From Ralstonia sp. ASV6 (lineage in GTDB: Bacteria > Pseudomonadota > Gammaproteobacteria > Burkholderiales > Burkholderiaceae): a DNA stretch of 34,363 bases. The stretch covers positions 1-34,363 of the forward strand of contig NZ_JAELUI010000052.1 in assembly GCF_016429285.1 (NCBI RefSeq). Direction: 5' to 3'. The position numbers and the translations under genes are program-made. Positions within the stretch are counted from its first letter, which is position 1; each line of letters starts with the position of its first letter. Under the pieces are notes generated by a model. It searched no databases, was not told the DNA's origin, and saw nothing but the letters and a program-made list of their open reading frames with translations. Shown here one piece after another: positions 7,028-14,644 of this stretch.

Positions 7028-8134
7028 ATGCTGCGTCGTTGCCTGACCGCCGCCATGGCGGTCTTTGTCGTGAGCGCTGCCTGTGCAGCCGAGCCCGCTG
7101 CGCCCTATCACGTGGGCGAAACCTCCCGCGTATTCCATCCACAAGTCGAACGGCATTGGCGTGGCGCACGCACCGAAGCGCTCGTCACCAACATCTGGTA
7201 TCCAGTGGAGGCTTCTGTTCCTGAAACGCCGCGCGACATCGGCGAGCCGGGCCACCCGTTGTTTCGCGCACACCCTGCTGCCCATGACGCACCGCTTGCG
7301 GGTACGCAAAACACCTACCCGCTACTCGTGCTCTCGCATGGCACGGGGGGCACCGCAGACAGCCTCGACTGGCTGGCTGCCGCTCTGGCCGCGCAAGGCT
7401 ACATCGTCGCGGGCACGAACCACCCCGGTAACAACGCATTGGAGCCACTCACGCACGACGGTTTCATGCTCTGGTGGGAACGCGCAACGGATGTGAGCGA
7501 AGTCATCGATGGCGTGCTGGCCGACGCGGCACTTGGCGCACATGTCGACCGCGACCGGATCGGCGCAATAGGGTTTTCGTTGGGGGGCTATACGGTGCTG
7601 GAGCTGGCAGGCGCACGGACCAACTTCGCGGCGCTCATGGCGTTCTGCGGTTCGCCGCAGGCCGATGCGATCTGCCACCCACCGGAGATGCGCCGCGTAG
7701 AGACTGGCCCGCAGCCCACCGCATCGAAGACGCCGCAAACAGAGGCCTCGATTGCACGCTCGGGAGCGTCCTACCGGGACGAACGCATCAAGGCGGTCTT
7801 CGCCATCGCGCCGGCGCTGGGCATGGCGATGGACCCGAACTCGCTTGGCAACATCACTGTCCCCATCTCACTGATGGCTGGTGATGCCGATGTGACAGTC
7901 CCCGTGGAAACCAATGTGCGCCGCATCGCCGGGCTGCTGCCCAAGGCGGATCTGCTGCTGGTGCCGGGCGCCTCGCACTACACCTTCATCGACACCTGCG
8001 TGCCGGGCGCGGCAGCGCATCTGCCGGCGTGGCTCTGCCAGGACAACCCAGGCGTGGACCGTGATGATGTGCATGCGCAGGCCGTGCACCGTGCGCTGGA
8101 GTTCTTCCGGGCGACGCTGCCGGCCAAGACCTGA
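7028..8134 (+). CDS. Secreted alpha/beta hydrolase (dienelactone hydrolase / PAF-acetylhydrolase-like)
   Basis: Residues 1-21 form a signal peptide ending SAACAAEP, so the enzyme is periplasmic or exported. The fold is an alpha/beta hydrolase: oxyanion segment SHGTGG (residues 103-108), nucleophile elbow GFSLGG with S184, an acid in MAGDADVTVP (D286 or D288) and H317 in GASHYTF. A cysteine-containing loop (TCVPGAAAHLPAWLCQD) near the C-terminus may hold a disulphide. The arrangement resembles predicted dienelactone hydrolases and platelet-activating-factor acetylhydrolases. It is coupled to the AraC-GyrI gene 2 bp upstream. Convergent with the KAS III gene, it leaves only 18 bp between the stops, with no clear terminator. 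Confidence 0.8.
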   Translation: MLRRCLTAAMAVFVVSAACAAEPAAPYHVGETSRVFHPQVERHWRGARTEALVTNIWYPVEASVPETPRDIGEPGHPLFRAHPAAHDAPLAGTQNTYPLLVLSHGTGGTADSLDWLAAALAAQGYIVAGTNHPGNNALEPLTHDGFMLWWERATDVSEVIDGVLADAALGAHVDRDRIGAIGFSLGGYTVLELAGARTNFAALMAFCGSPQADAICHPPEMRRVETGPQPTASKTPQTEASIARSGASYRDERIKAVFAIAPALGMAMDPNSLGNITVPISLMAGDADVTVPVETNVRRIAGLLPKADLLLVPGASHYTFIDTCVPGAAAHLPAWLCQDNPGVDRDDVHAQAVHRALEFFRATLPAKT

Positions 8135-8152
8135 GCGCCACCCGCAGGCTGC

Positions 8153-9274
8153 TTATTGCTTCTGAAGGGCCACGCTGCCGATCGAATAGCCCGCACCAAA
8201 CGAGCAGATCAGACCCAGGTCCCCCGACTTCATGTCGGTGCGATGGCGGTGGAACGCAATGATCGAACCTGCCGACGCCGTATTGGCAAACTCATCCAGA
8301 ATGACCGGCGCTTCGTCCGCCGAGGCGTCGTGTCCCAGCAGACGCTTGCCGATCAACTGATTCATCGCCAGGTTGGCCTGATGCAGCCAGAAACGGCGCA
8401 CATCCGCCGGCGTGTGCCCCAGTTGCTGCAGATGGCCGGCGATATGCTCGGCCGCCATCGGGCAGACTTCCTTGAACACCTTGCGGCCTTCCTGGCGGAA
8501 GAGCTGGTCGCGGTCGTCCGGATTGCGGTCTTCGCTGCGCGAGAGATAGCCGGCGTTGTTGCGGATGTTGTTCGAGAAGCTGGTCGCACACTTGGTGCCC
8601 AGCACACGCCAGGCGTCGGTCGAGCGGGTCTCATCTGCGCGCTCCACCAGCACGGCCGTACATACATCACCGAAAATGAAGTGGCAGTCGCGGTCTTTCC
8701 AGTCCAGGTGGCCAGAGGTGATCTCGGGGCTCACCACCAGCGCGGCACGCGCGGTGCCGCTACGCACGGCATTGATGGCCTGCTCCAGCCCAAAGGTGGC
8801 TGACGAGCACGCAACGTTCATGTCGAACGCATAACCGCCCGCGCCGATGCCGTTCTGAATTTCGACGCCCAGGGCCGGATACGGACGCTGGAAGTTGGAG
8901 GTTGCGCAGAGCAACATGTCGACGTCGGCAGCGTCGCGGCCGGCAGCTGCCAGGGCCTCGCGCGCGGCCGCCACACCGATCTCGGCCTGCAAGGACAGCG
9001 CATCATCCGGGCGTTGCGTCAGGTGCGGACGCATGCGCGCCGGGTCCAGCACGCCGGTCTTTTCGATCACATAGCGCTGGCGGATGCCCGAAGCCTTCTC
9101 GATGAATTCCGCCGACGATTCCGACAACGGTGCCAGTTCGCCCGCAGCAATGGCCGCTGCGTGCTCAGCGTTGTAGCGCTGTGCGTAGGCGTTATAGGAA
9201 GCGACCAGCTCCTCGTTAGTGATGACCTCCGGCGCGACCCACAGGCCCGTGCCGCTGATAACAACGTCGTGCAT
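8153..9274 (-). CDS. Beta-ketoacyl-ACP synthase III-like enzyme
   Basis: This 373-residue thiolase-fold condensing enzyme has the full KAS III triad: C156 in MNVACSSATFG, H298 in FWLHQANLAMN and N331 in FANTASAGSI. Its length and N-terminus (MHDVVISGTGLWV) fit the longer FabH-like group typified, from memory, by Pseudomonas aeruginosa PA3286 and Ralstonia RSp0194 (FabW), rather than the 320-residue housekeeping FabH. It should condense an acyl-CoA with malonyl-ACP. No other fatty-acid genes are adjacent, which fits an accessory copy. The start ATG is at 9274. The 84 bp upstream, between it and the response-regulator stop, show no structure. Confidence 0.85.
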   Translation of the reverse strand: MHDVVISGTGLWVAPEVITNEELVASYNAYAQRYNAEHAAAIAAGELAPLSESSAEFIEKASGIRQRYVIEKTGVLDPARMRPHLTQRPDDALSLQAEIGVAAAREALAAAGRDAADVDMLLCATSNFQRPYPALGVEIQNGIGAGGYAFDMNVACSSATFGLEQAINAVRSGTARAALVVSPEITSGHLDWKDRDCHFIFGDVCTAVLVERADETRSTDAWRVLGTKCATSFSNNIRNNAGYLSRSEDRNPDDRDQLFRQEGRKVFKEVCPMAAEHIAGHLQQLGHTPADVRRFWLHQANLAMNQLIGKRLLGHDASADEAPVILDEFANTASAGSIIAFHRHRTDMKSGDLGLICSFGAGYSIGSVALQKQ

Positions 9275-9358
9275 ACCCGGTGTTTGTGAAATTTGTGTGG
9301 CGGGGACGATAGCACATTGGGTGGGGGGTGGGCCGGGCTGGGGTGTTGTCGTTTACAT

Positions 9359-10255
9359 CTAGTCCAAGCGGCGACGTGCTCCCGTAGCCGCTTTACGGCT
9401 AGGTTTGCCCCAGCGAGTCGCCGCAGCCTTCCGCACGGCCTCATTCACCGCGTAAGGCACAGACCTAGTGGCCTGCCGCAACTCAGGCTGGTCCATGATG
9501 ACTTCTGCTTGCACGCCAATGACCTGCTTCGGCTGCACCTCGTGTCCAGCATCAGCATCCGCCACCAAGCGATAACCGCCACCGCGAACTGTCTCGATCA
9601 GACCATCGCAAGCGGTGCCAGCCAGTGCCGCACGCAACTTGCGCACGTGTACGTCGACCGTCCGCTCACCGATGAAGATGTGCTCACCCCAGACTCGATC
9701 GAGCAGTTGCGCGCGGGAATGCACGCGGTTCGGGTGCATCACCAGAAAGTGCAACAGGCGGAATTCCAACGGACTGAGCGAGATCGACCGCATCCCTGCC
9801 TCAGTTTGTGCGCTCACGCCAAGCGTGAGTGAGTCAAGCTGCAGCCCATGGACCTGCTGGATTTCATCGGCCGGTGGTTTTGGCATGCGACGACGCAAGA
9901 CAGCACGAATGCGGGCTTGCAGCTCACCCATGTCACAAGGCTTGACCATGTAGTCGTCAGCGCCCGCATCGAGCGCCGCGATCTTGGTGTGGTTATCGTC
10001 AAAGTGCGAGAGCACGATGACCGGCAGGCTGCACATATGCTTGCTGGTACGCAACGCTTGCAACGTATCGATCAGTTTGCTCTTCGGTTGTGCCCAATCG
10101 ATCACCAGCAAATCGAGCGAAGCTGCATAAGCGGTGGCCGATGCCCGGTCAACACTGTCAACCCGTTGCACAACATGTCCAACGCCACGCAGGGACAACA
10201 ACAGTCGTTCCCGCTCCGCTTGGTCTTGTTCGACCAGCAATATCTGCTTACCCAC
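9359..10255 (-). CDS. OmpR/PhoB-type response regulator with basic C-terminal tail
   Basis: The GTG start at 10255 is preceded by GGGGAG. The 298-residue product has a receiver domain (residues 1-122) with phospho-acceptor D53 (LLVIDWAQP), S83 and K105 (YMVKP). The acidic pocket is atypical: ILLVEQDQAE keeps E9 and D11, with Q10 between. A winged-helix output domain covers about 135-235 (LSPLEFRLLHFLVMHPNRVH, then RTVDVHVRKLR and RGGGYRL). An extra tail of about 60 residues, rich in arginine and lysine, follows. No sensor kinase lies nearby. A decayed second copy is at 19144-19347, so this gene is part of the duplicated vgrG module. A role in controlling T6SS cargo is suggested by position only. 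Confidence 0.85.
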   Translation of the reverse strand: MGKQILLVEQDQAERERLLLSLRGVGHVVQRVDSVDRASATAYAASLDLLVIDWAQPKSKLIDTLQALRTSKHMCSLPVIVLSHFDDNHTKIAALDAGADDYMVKPCDMGELQARIRAVLRRRMPKPPADEIQQVHGLQLDSLTLGVSAQTEAGMRSISLSPLEFRLLHFLVMHPNRVHSRAQLLDRVWGEHIFIGERTVDVHVRKLRAALAGTACDGLIETVRGGGYRLVADADAGHEVQPKQVIGVQAEVIMDQPELRQATRSVPYAVNEAVRKAAATRWGKPSRKAATGARRRLD

Positions 10256-10337
10256 GCTTTAAGTCTCCCCACTAACCAGTTTCGACAGGCTTTGGCGTTG
10301 GCAGCGATGGACGCCTCGAAGACAGCGCATGGGCGAG

Positions 10338-10581
10338 CTAGCTGTTCGCCCCATCCCACACTGTCAGCGCATTGAATGCTTCGTCTGCCCACGCCAAGCA
10401 CGTGCCGAGATATTCGGCCTTGCGGGCTTCATCCAGGGTAAAGAAGTGTTCCAGACCGTAGGTGTGCAGCATGGCCAGGAACGAGCGGAGCTTGGAAAGC
10501 TTGTCGAACAGTTCGGCATGCGCATCCAGGCGCAATGCAATGTACGAAATCGGAATGCAGATCAGAGATGGGATAGGTCAC
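10338..10581 (-). pseudogene. Small conserved gene, copy 1, frameshifted
   Basis: This is the counterpart of the intact 81-residue gene at 19411-19656. It keeps the same GTG start (10581), upstream GGAGA and the same protein from AHAELFDKLSKLRSFLAMLH to the end (DGANS). Relative to copy 2 there is one extra base near 10545, between codons 12 and 13, which shifts the frame before the conserved body. Translation could still begin at an in-frame TTG (10535), but without a ribosome site. The protein is short, helical and of unknown function. It lies between the structured leader and the response regulator, as copy 2 does. A sequencing error is an alternative explanation. Confidence 0.6.
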
Positions 10582-10596
10582 GCTCGGTCTCCTTTG

Positions 10597-10870
10597 AACG
10601 AGAACTGCGCGCCACCGCAAATGAGGGTGGGCGAGCACGGACGAGGTGGAACACCGATGCATACCAGTCGGGGCGGCCGAAGCCGCTCTCGCCCGGCTCG
10701 CCCATAGAGACGAAGCCAGGCCATAGCAAATGAGGACAAGAGTCTATGCTCGACTCTTGCCCGTTACTCACGAGGGTTCCACGCCTCGATCCCTTTCTCT
10801 ATGGCACCGAAAGGGATGGGCAAGAGTCCAGCGATGAATGGCTGGAGCCTACAAGGCTGCCTAGCCAAAA
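10597..10870 (-). ncRNA. Candidate structured leader RNA, copy 1
   Basis: On the minus strand downstream of an extended -10 lie three 11-nt arms: GACTCTTGCCC (10828-10818), GGGCAAGAGTC (10762-10752) and GACTCTTGTCC (10744-10734). The middle arm can pair with either neighbour, so the two stems exclude each other. Between the first two arms sit an ATCCCTTTC/GAAAGGGAT stem (10789-10817) and a CGAGG/CCTCG stem (10771-10788). Further downstream is a GCGGC-UUCG-GCCGC tetraloop hairpin. The G.U pair in the second stem would be an A-C mismatch on the other strand, which favours minus-strand RNA. A 69-codon frame (10771-10562) crosses the element but is not convincing as a gene. The whole element is present again at 19657-19945. 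Confidence 0.35.
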
Positions 10871-11013
10871 TCAGAATTATCGCAGACTGGGTTGTTCGGC
10901 TCCCCTCCCAGCACCACACCTAGGCCACAGCCAACCACGCTGGTCACGGCGCTCAACCCTCCAATCACCGCAGCCACGCCGGAATACCGACGGGGCATCG
11001 CATTCTTGTTCAT
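10861..11013 (-). CDS. Possible 50-residue membrane peptide
   Basis: A frame from an ATG at 11013 encodes MNKNAMPRRYS followed by a hydrophobic, glycine- and valine-rich segment (about residues 12-37) and a short polar tail ending CDNSDFG. It could be a small membrane protein, but no Shine-Dalgarno is seen and its 3' end lies in the promoter repeat shared with module A. I do not recognise it. The stretch 11014-11139 holds nothing else I can support. Confidence 0.2.
   Translation of the reverse strand: MNKNAMPRRYSGVAAVIGGLSAVTSVVGCGLGVVLGGEPNNPVCDNSDFG
10876..10884 (-). promoter_or_regulatory. Extended -10 promoter element, copy 1
   Basis: The minus strand reads TGCGATAAT (10884-10876), an extended -10 with five of six matches to TATAAT. 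The surrounding 22 bp (10865-10886) are identical to 19937-19958, and homology between the two copies stops just upstream of it. No good -35 is seen, which is acceptable for an extended -10. It would drive the leader, the small gene and the response regulator. Confidence 0.4.
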
Positions 11014-11139
11014 GCTGAGCTGGTTGAAGGGTTGGTTGGGTTGAGGGCCAGCGCCATCATGCGCGCTGATACTGCGGGGCGCTCCACATGCCGGATTAGG
11101 GTTCAGGCCGCGAGCGGTCAACGCCGCGAATTGCCCATG

Positions 11140-12567
11140 CTACTGCCCGATGTCCTGGGCAACTGAGGCGAGCGCGGTATCAATCCGGATCGCTGTTCGC
11201 ACCCCGCGCACGATGTAGGTTTTCTGCTTGTCGACATCGCCGGGCTTACGCATCCAAAGTTGGGCAAATAGCCCATCCTTGGCGGAATATCGCCCGAACC
11301 AGTTGATGACCTGCCCGACGTGGCACTGGGAGCCAACCCAGATCGGTATGTCCCCGACAATCTCATAGCTGTAGTGACCCGGGCCAAAACCGAAGTAGCT
11401 CCCCGTGTCCGTCACGCCTGCCGGAATAGGACAGAGGGGCTCCTGTTCCGATCCGGCATCGTGTGCCTTCTCCTTATCGACACCGCGAAGCGCCTGCGTC
11501 AGCGCTGTAGCCAGCGGCTTGTCCAGCATGGTTGCCGCGCGTTCGCCTTCGGCCCTCTGAACCCTCGGCACCGTCAGCCGATAGCGATAGTGAATCGTCA
11601 GTTTCGGCACCGTCCCGACAATCGAGAGTGGCCGCAACAGATAGACGTTGTCTTCTCCATAGCGACTGTTTCGGTAAGCAACGTAGGTGCGCCCGCGCAA
11701 GCTGATCCAGTTCGCCGACTGATTGCTGCCTCGCGCATTCTCAGAGTAGAGAGCGTCTTGGACGGACGACATGCCCGCATCATCGCCCACCACCACTGGG
11801 CTTTCCTCTGCCGCCATGGACAAGTAGGCACCTTCAAACTTCCCGCCGTGCCGACGCAAGACACTCGTGTATGTGAACAGCCCTGTCCCGCCAATATAGG
11901 AGTGGATTGCCAGATCGCGCTCCGCGTTGCCGTCGATATGAAGCAAGGTATAAGACGCAGAACCGTTCTCGCCGCCGCCGTCGACCTTAGAAGCCTGCAG
12001 CGCGCGCCACTCGTCTTCCGTCACGCCCTTCGGTCGCTTTTTGGGAAAGTGCGAGACGCTATCGTCCTCGCCACCCACATTCGAGAATTCCGTGATCTCT
12101 GTCTTGATCCTGAACTGGTCGATCGCCTTTTCCAGTGGGAACTCGGAGTCAGTCTTCCGCATCGCTTCCACGGCTTGCCGCAAATCCTCAAGCGCTTGCT
12201 GATCGATAGCGTCCGGCTGATATGCAATGGCAACACACAACTGCGCTTGCAGTTCACCGATGCGTTCTCGATATTTGCCGGTCAGGCAGTTCACGTCGGC
12301 GTTGCACTGGTCTCGGATTTTCATCCAGCCCAACTGGGCTTGGCGCAGGGCGCTGCGTTGCCTGGGCTGCGCCCGAATGAGCTTGCCGTAGAGCGACGAC
12401 AGTCTGCCATCTAGCCTGTGCAACGTGTCGTCGGCGCAGATTGCGGTTTGCGTGCTGCCCTCAACTCGGCTGCAATCCAGCCCAGCAGCAAACGCGGGCT
12501 GTGCAGCGGCCATCGGCAGGGCCAGCAGGGCCAGGGCGGATAGGAATTTATAGTCGTTGCGTTTCAC
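11140..12567 (-). CDS. LprI/DUF1311-type lysozyme-inhibitor-like periplasmic protein
   Basis: I choose the GTG at 12567 because it starts a proper signal peptide (residues 1-29, KFLSALALLALPMAAAQPAF) and overlaps the upstream frame's TGA as GTGA. The 475-residue product has an LprI N-terminal (DUF1311) domain at about 30-115: cysteine-bearing LDCSRVEGSTQTAICADD, RLDGRLSSLYGKL, QLGWMKIRDQCNADVNCL and YRERI. The large C-terminal region (about 150-475) is unassigned. LprI proteins are known to inhibit lysozyme. Its place in a T6SS module beside lysozyme-like GH19 effectors suggests immunity to a muramidase effector, although no effector gene is left in this module. Open sequence upstream in the same frame is not coding. 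Confidence 0.7.
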   Translation of the reverse strand: MKRNDYKFLSALALLALPMAAAQPAFAAGLDCSRVEGSTQTAICADDTLHRLDGRLSSLYGKLIRAQPRQRSALRQAQLGWMKIRDQCNADVNCLTGKYRERIGELQAQLCVAIAYQPDAIDQQALEDLRQAVEAMRKTDSEFPLEKAIDQFRIKTEITEFSNVGGEDDSVSHFPKKRPKGVTEDEWRALQASKVDGGGENGSASYTLLHIDGNAERDLAIHSYIGGTGLFTYTSVLRRHGGKFEGAYLSMAAEESPVVVGDDAGMSSVQDALYSENARGSNQSANWISLRGRTYVAYRNSRYGEDNVYLLRPLSIVGTVPKLTIHYRYRLTVPRVQRAEGERAATMLDKPLATALTQALRGVDKEKAHDAGSEQEPLCPIPAGVTDTGSYFGFGPGHYSYEIVGDIPIWVGSQCHVGQVINWFGRYSAKDGLFAQLWMRKPGDVDKQKTYIVRGVRTAIRIDTALASVAQDIGQ

Positions 12568-13015
12568 GTTGATATTTCCGTCGCTGAAGGTAGCTGTCTG
12601 CTCTTGAGCCAGCTTGCGCCAAGGACCGGCACCTGACGGCAACCCCCCCTGGTATCCGGCCCGCCTTGTCCAACCTCCAGGTCGTTGCCATTCCCATCCG
12701 TTCCAACGCCGATTGCGCTGTAGGAGTACGCGGTTTGGTACGCCGTACCATCGAAGCGATGTAGGTGTGCTGGTGCTCGCCCATGCTGACCCGAGCCACC
12801 GCGAGAAGGTCCGGCATGCCATTGCAGTTGCTTTCCAGCACGCCGGAAGGTCCATCGTCGATGGCGAGTAAAGGCTCATACTTGCCGTTTCTGATGCGAT
12901 AGAGCCATTCGGACGCATTGACTTGGTTGCCGACCATTTCACAGGTTCCGAACAGAAACTTGCCGTGCCGGCCGCTAGCCGACTGCATGACGACCTCGAT
13001 GGTTGGCAGAATCTG
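12564..13015 (-). pseudogene. Broken gene upstream of the LprI protein
   Basis: Two adjoining frames together read as one degraded protein. From about 13015 to 12770 one frame gives PTIEVVMQSASGRHGKFLFG, CEMVGNQVNASEWLYRIRNG and NCNGMPDLLAVARVSMGEHQ. A second frame then continues LHRFDGTAYQTAYSYSAIGV and GTDGNGNDLEVGQGG, ending in a TGA (12564-12566) that overlaps the LprI GTG start. A frameshift lies near 12755-12775. The 5' end is missing, being joined to the vgrG scar. It was probably a periplasmic protein co-translated with the LprI gene, plausibly another immunity-type protein. The family is not recognised. Confidence 0.5.
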
Positions 13016-13025
13016 CGAGACCGAC

Positions 13026-13088
13026 CAGCTTGAGCACATCGTGCTGGGCCTGCACGTCGATGTTGTGCTGCCCCGCAGTGATCTGTAG
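13026..13088 (-). pseudogene. 63-bp scar of a vgrG C-terminal region
   Basis: This stretch matches about 59 of 63 bases of the DUF2345-region vgrG sequence at 24102-24164 and at the equivalent place near 17842. It encodes LQITAGQHNIDVQAQHDVLK in the vgrG frame. It is flanked by unrelated DNA and joined out of frame to the broken gene at 13015. It is all that remains of a third vgrG. Confidence 0.75.
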
Positions 13089-13139
13089 GCGAGACCTTTA
13101 CTGCCGCCACACCGCTCACGGTGACCGCCTGCTACACCC

Positions 13140-13415
13140 TTACTGCTGCGGCTTTGCCCACAGCGGACTCTTATTGTCCGAGGCCAGCACCTGCGCGAGC
13201 ACGTCAGCATCGGCATCGCGCGCCGGCGCTGTGTTGTTCTTGCGGGAGCGCACGATCTTGGAGCGCTTCTTTCCGTGCTTCTTCGCCTGAGCTTTGGCCT
13301 TTGTGCTGACTTGAGCTAGGTTGGCAGAGGCTTGTGATGTCGTGGTCAGTTGAGCGCCGATGCTGGCGTTCATCCAGACGGCGGTGAGAAGGGTCACAGC
13401 GATTTTGTATTGCAT
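13140..13415 (-). CDS. Small basic secreted protein, DADADVLA family, copy 1
   Basis: This 91-residue protein has a signal peptide (MQYKIAVTLLTAVWMNASIG, cleavage near residue 22). A strongly basic central part follows (KAKAQAKKHGKKRSK and SRKNN), then an acidic-to-hydrophobic motif ARDADADVLAQVLASDNKSP. A paralogue of the same length lies at 19997-20272, in each case last in the effector-immunity block. The same kind of C-terminal motif ends the T6SS membrane protein at 26881. No family is recognised. Location suggests a periplasmic accessory of the VgrG modules. The AT-rich 130 bp upstream (13416-13545) hold no gene. Confidence 0.65.
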   Translation of the reverse strand: MQYKIAVTLLTAVWMNASIGAQLTTTSQASANLAQVSTKAKAQAKKHGKKRSKIVRSRKNNTAPARDADADVLAQVLASDNKSPLWAKPQQ

Positions 13416-13545
13416 CGTTCTAAGAGATAAACTAATTGATTTCTAGAGTTTTTAACCTGCGACGATTCGTAAAGATGCAAGGTCACAAACTGACGCCTTT
13501 TGCAAAACAACGTCAACCCACAACACCTTTTCTCGGCAACTGAAA

Positions 13546-14274
13546 TTAATTCGAAAATCGGATAGTTGACAAAGATTTTACAACCTCATCCATGGCACCA
13601 AATGGGATCGCCAATGGTCGCCCCGAGTTCTCAGCAGCCCCCATCAGAACATTATCACCACTCAAAGCGCAGAATCGCAAAGCAGCCAATTTCTTACGAC
13701 TCTTCGATGCCTTATATCCAATCAAAAATCCAACCCAATTCGCCCCGGATATCTCCGCGAACACATAACTCTCGCCCTTTTTGAGAATTGGCCTTGGAAT
13801 CCACTTCCCATCTTTCAGATCTGCTGGGCAACGCAAATCATTACCCTCACGCACATCGTTTAAAGCTGGACTAACTTCCGCCCCCTCGATCGCTTTCCGC
13901 CCCAAAGTTTGTGCTGAGAAATTCTCAGCGCTTTCACACATCATCCCCAGCCACTTGTCTTGACGAGACCCTTTCTTCTCAAAATTCCATGAAGCGCCAA
14001 AACTCGTCTCTGCCTGTTGCAGATGTGCCTCCCCGCCCTCCTTCGATCCGGAGTAATAAACAACCAGATCCGGGTCATTGAACGTCATGCGTTGACCAGG
14101 GAGAAGATCAATGGAAAACCGACACTTTCCCAAGTCCACGGCAAACTTGCTTGGGCCGCTCGCTGTCGCAACTTCTCCAGGGGCGTTCCCCACTGTCACC
14201 AATGACTGACTTAGGCACGGTGCTTGAAAGATGAGCCCAGCGATCGCCAGAACCCATGCATTCGCATAGCTCAC
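13546..14274 (-). CDS. Periplasmic immunity candidate, module B, second
   Basis: This 242-residue protein has an N-terminal signal peptide (MSYANAWVLAIAGLIFQAPC, cleavage near LSQS). A GGAG sits 6 nt before the ATG. It shares with the other module B immunity candidate a GANW(V/H)G motif (ISGANWVGFL), a following R-(F)C strand and a C-terminal S-x-x-R-F ending (STIRFSN). This suggests a common family despite low overall similarity. Export and position behind a cell-wall-degrading effector support a periplasmic immunity role, which is inferred. Base composition is lower in GC than the metabolic genes, as often seen for immunity genes. Confidence 0.55.
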   Translation of the reverse strand: MSYANAWVLAIAGLIFQAPCLSQSLVTVGNAPGEVATASGPSKFAVDLGKCRFSIDLLPGQRMTFNDPDLVVYYSGSKEGGEAHLQQAETSFGASWNFEKKGSRQDKWLGMMCESAENFSAQTLGRKAIEGAEVSPALNDVREGNDLRCPADLKDGKWIPRPILKKGESYVFAEISGANWVGFLIGYKASKSRKKLAALRFCALSGDNVLMGAAENSGRPLAIPFGAMDEVVKSLSTIRFSN

Positions 14275-14467
14275 TCCACCTCCCTCCGTTCAAAGCCTTG
14301 AGGTATATCACGCGTAACACCATCGGATACAAAGTCCATGCTCCAGATTTCGTTGATGCCGTGCGATGCTCTTTGGCTGGCGCAGCCGCACCGACCTGTT
14401 GCGCTTGGGGCGCGGCGACTGCAAAAACGACCATGATGATCAGTTCGGCAGTAAGGTGACGTTGCAT
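14275..14467 (-). pseudogene. Remnant of a small secreted protein with a possible IS3 scrap
   Basis: From an ATG at 14467 the sequence encodes a signal-like peptide (MQRHLTAELIIMVVFAVAAP) and an alanine-rich stretch. It then loses protein-like character and runs into the next gene in that frame. In another frame, 14357-14319 reads INEIWSMDFVSDG, a motif typical of the DDE domain of IS3-family transposases. The simplest reading is a small exported-protein gene cut by a degraded IS fragment. Positions 14468-14644 contain no feature I can support. Confidence 0.3.
14319..14357 (-). mobile_element. Possible IS3-family transposase scrap
   Basis: Thirteen residues (INEIWSMDFVSDG) match the well-known WSMDFV core of IS3 OrfB transposases. 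No inverted repeats or further transposase sequence are visible, so this is at best a short remnant. Confidence 0.25.
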
Positions 14468-14644
14468 CGTTCGAACATATCGGCGGCCTTGTCAGTCGGC
14501 ACACCTCATGCAGGCTCGGCAGCTTAGGCGTCCATCGCTACTCATTTGCGCATCGACTATATCTACCGTCGTGATTGAAGTTACTGCTAGCTTTGCACCA
14601 CGTAGGGTTGTACGTGCCGATTAATGTTCGGTAGAAATTGATCA

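Noticed and set aside
10562-10771. 69-codon frame in leader copy 1 as a real gene
   Set aside because: Compared with copy 2 the frame shifts near its end and the GTGA coupling is lost. The conserved sequence is better explained by RNA structure, although this is not certain.
10734-10828. Hairpins in the leader as intrinsic terminators
   Set aside because: Stems are strong but no T-run follows on either strand, so ordinary rho-independent termination is not supported.
12568-13119. N-terminal extension of the LprI protein frame up to 13119
   Set aside because: The extension is not protein-like and crosses the vgrG scar. The GTG at 12567 begins a good signal peptide and overlaps an upstream stop.
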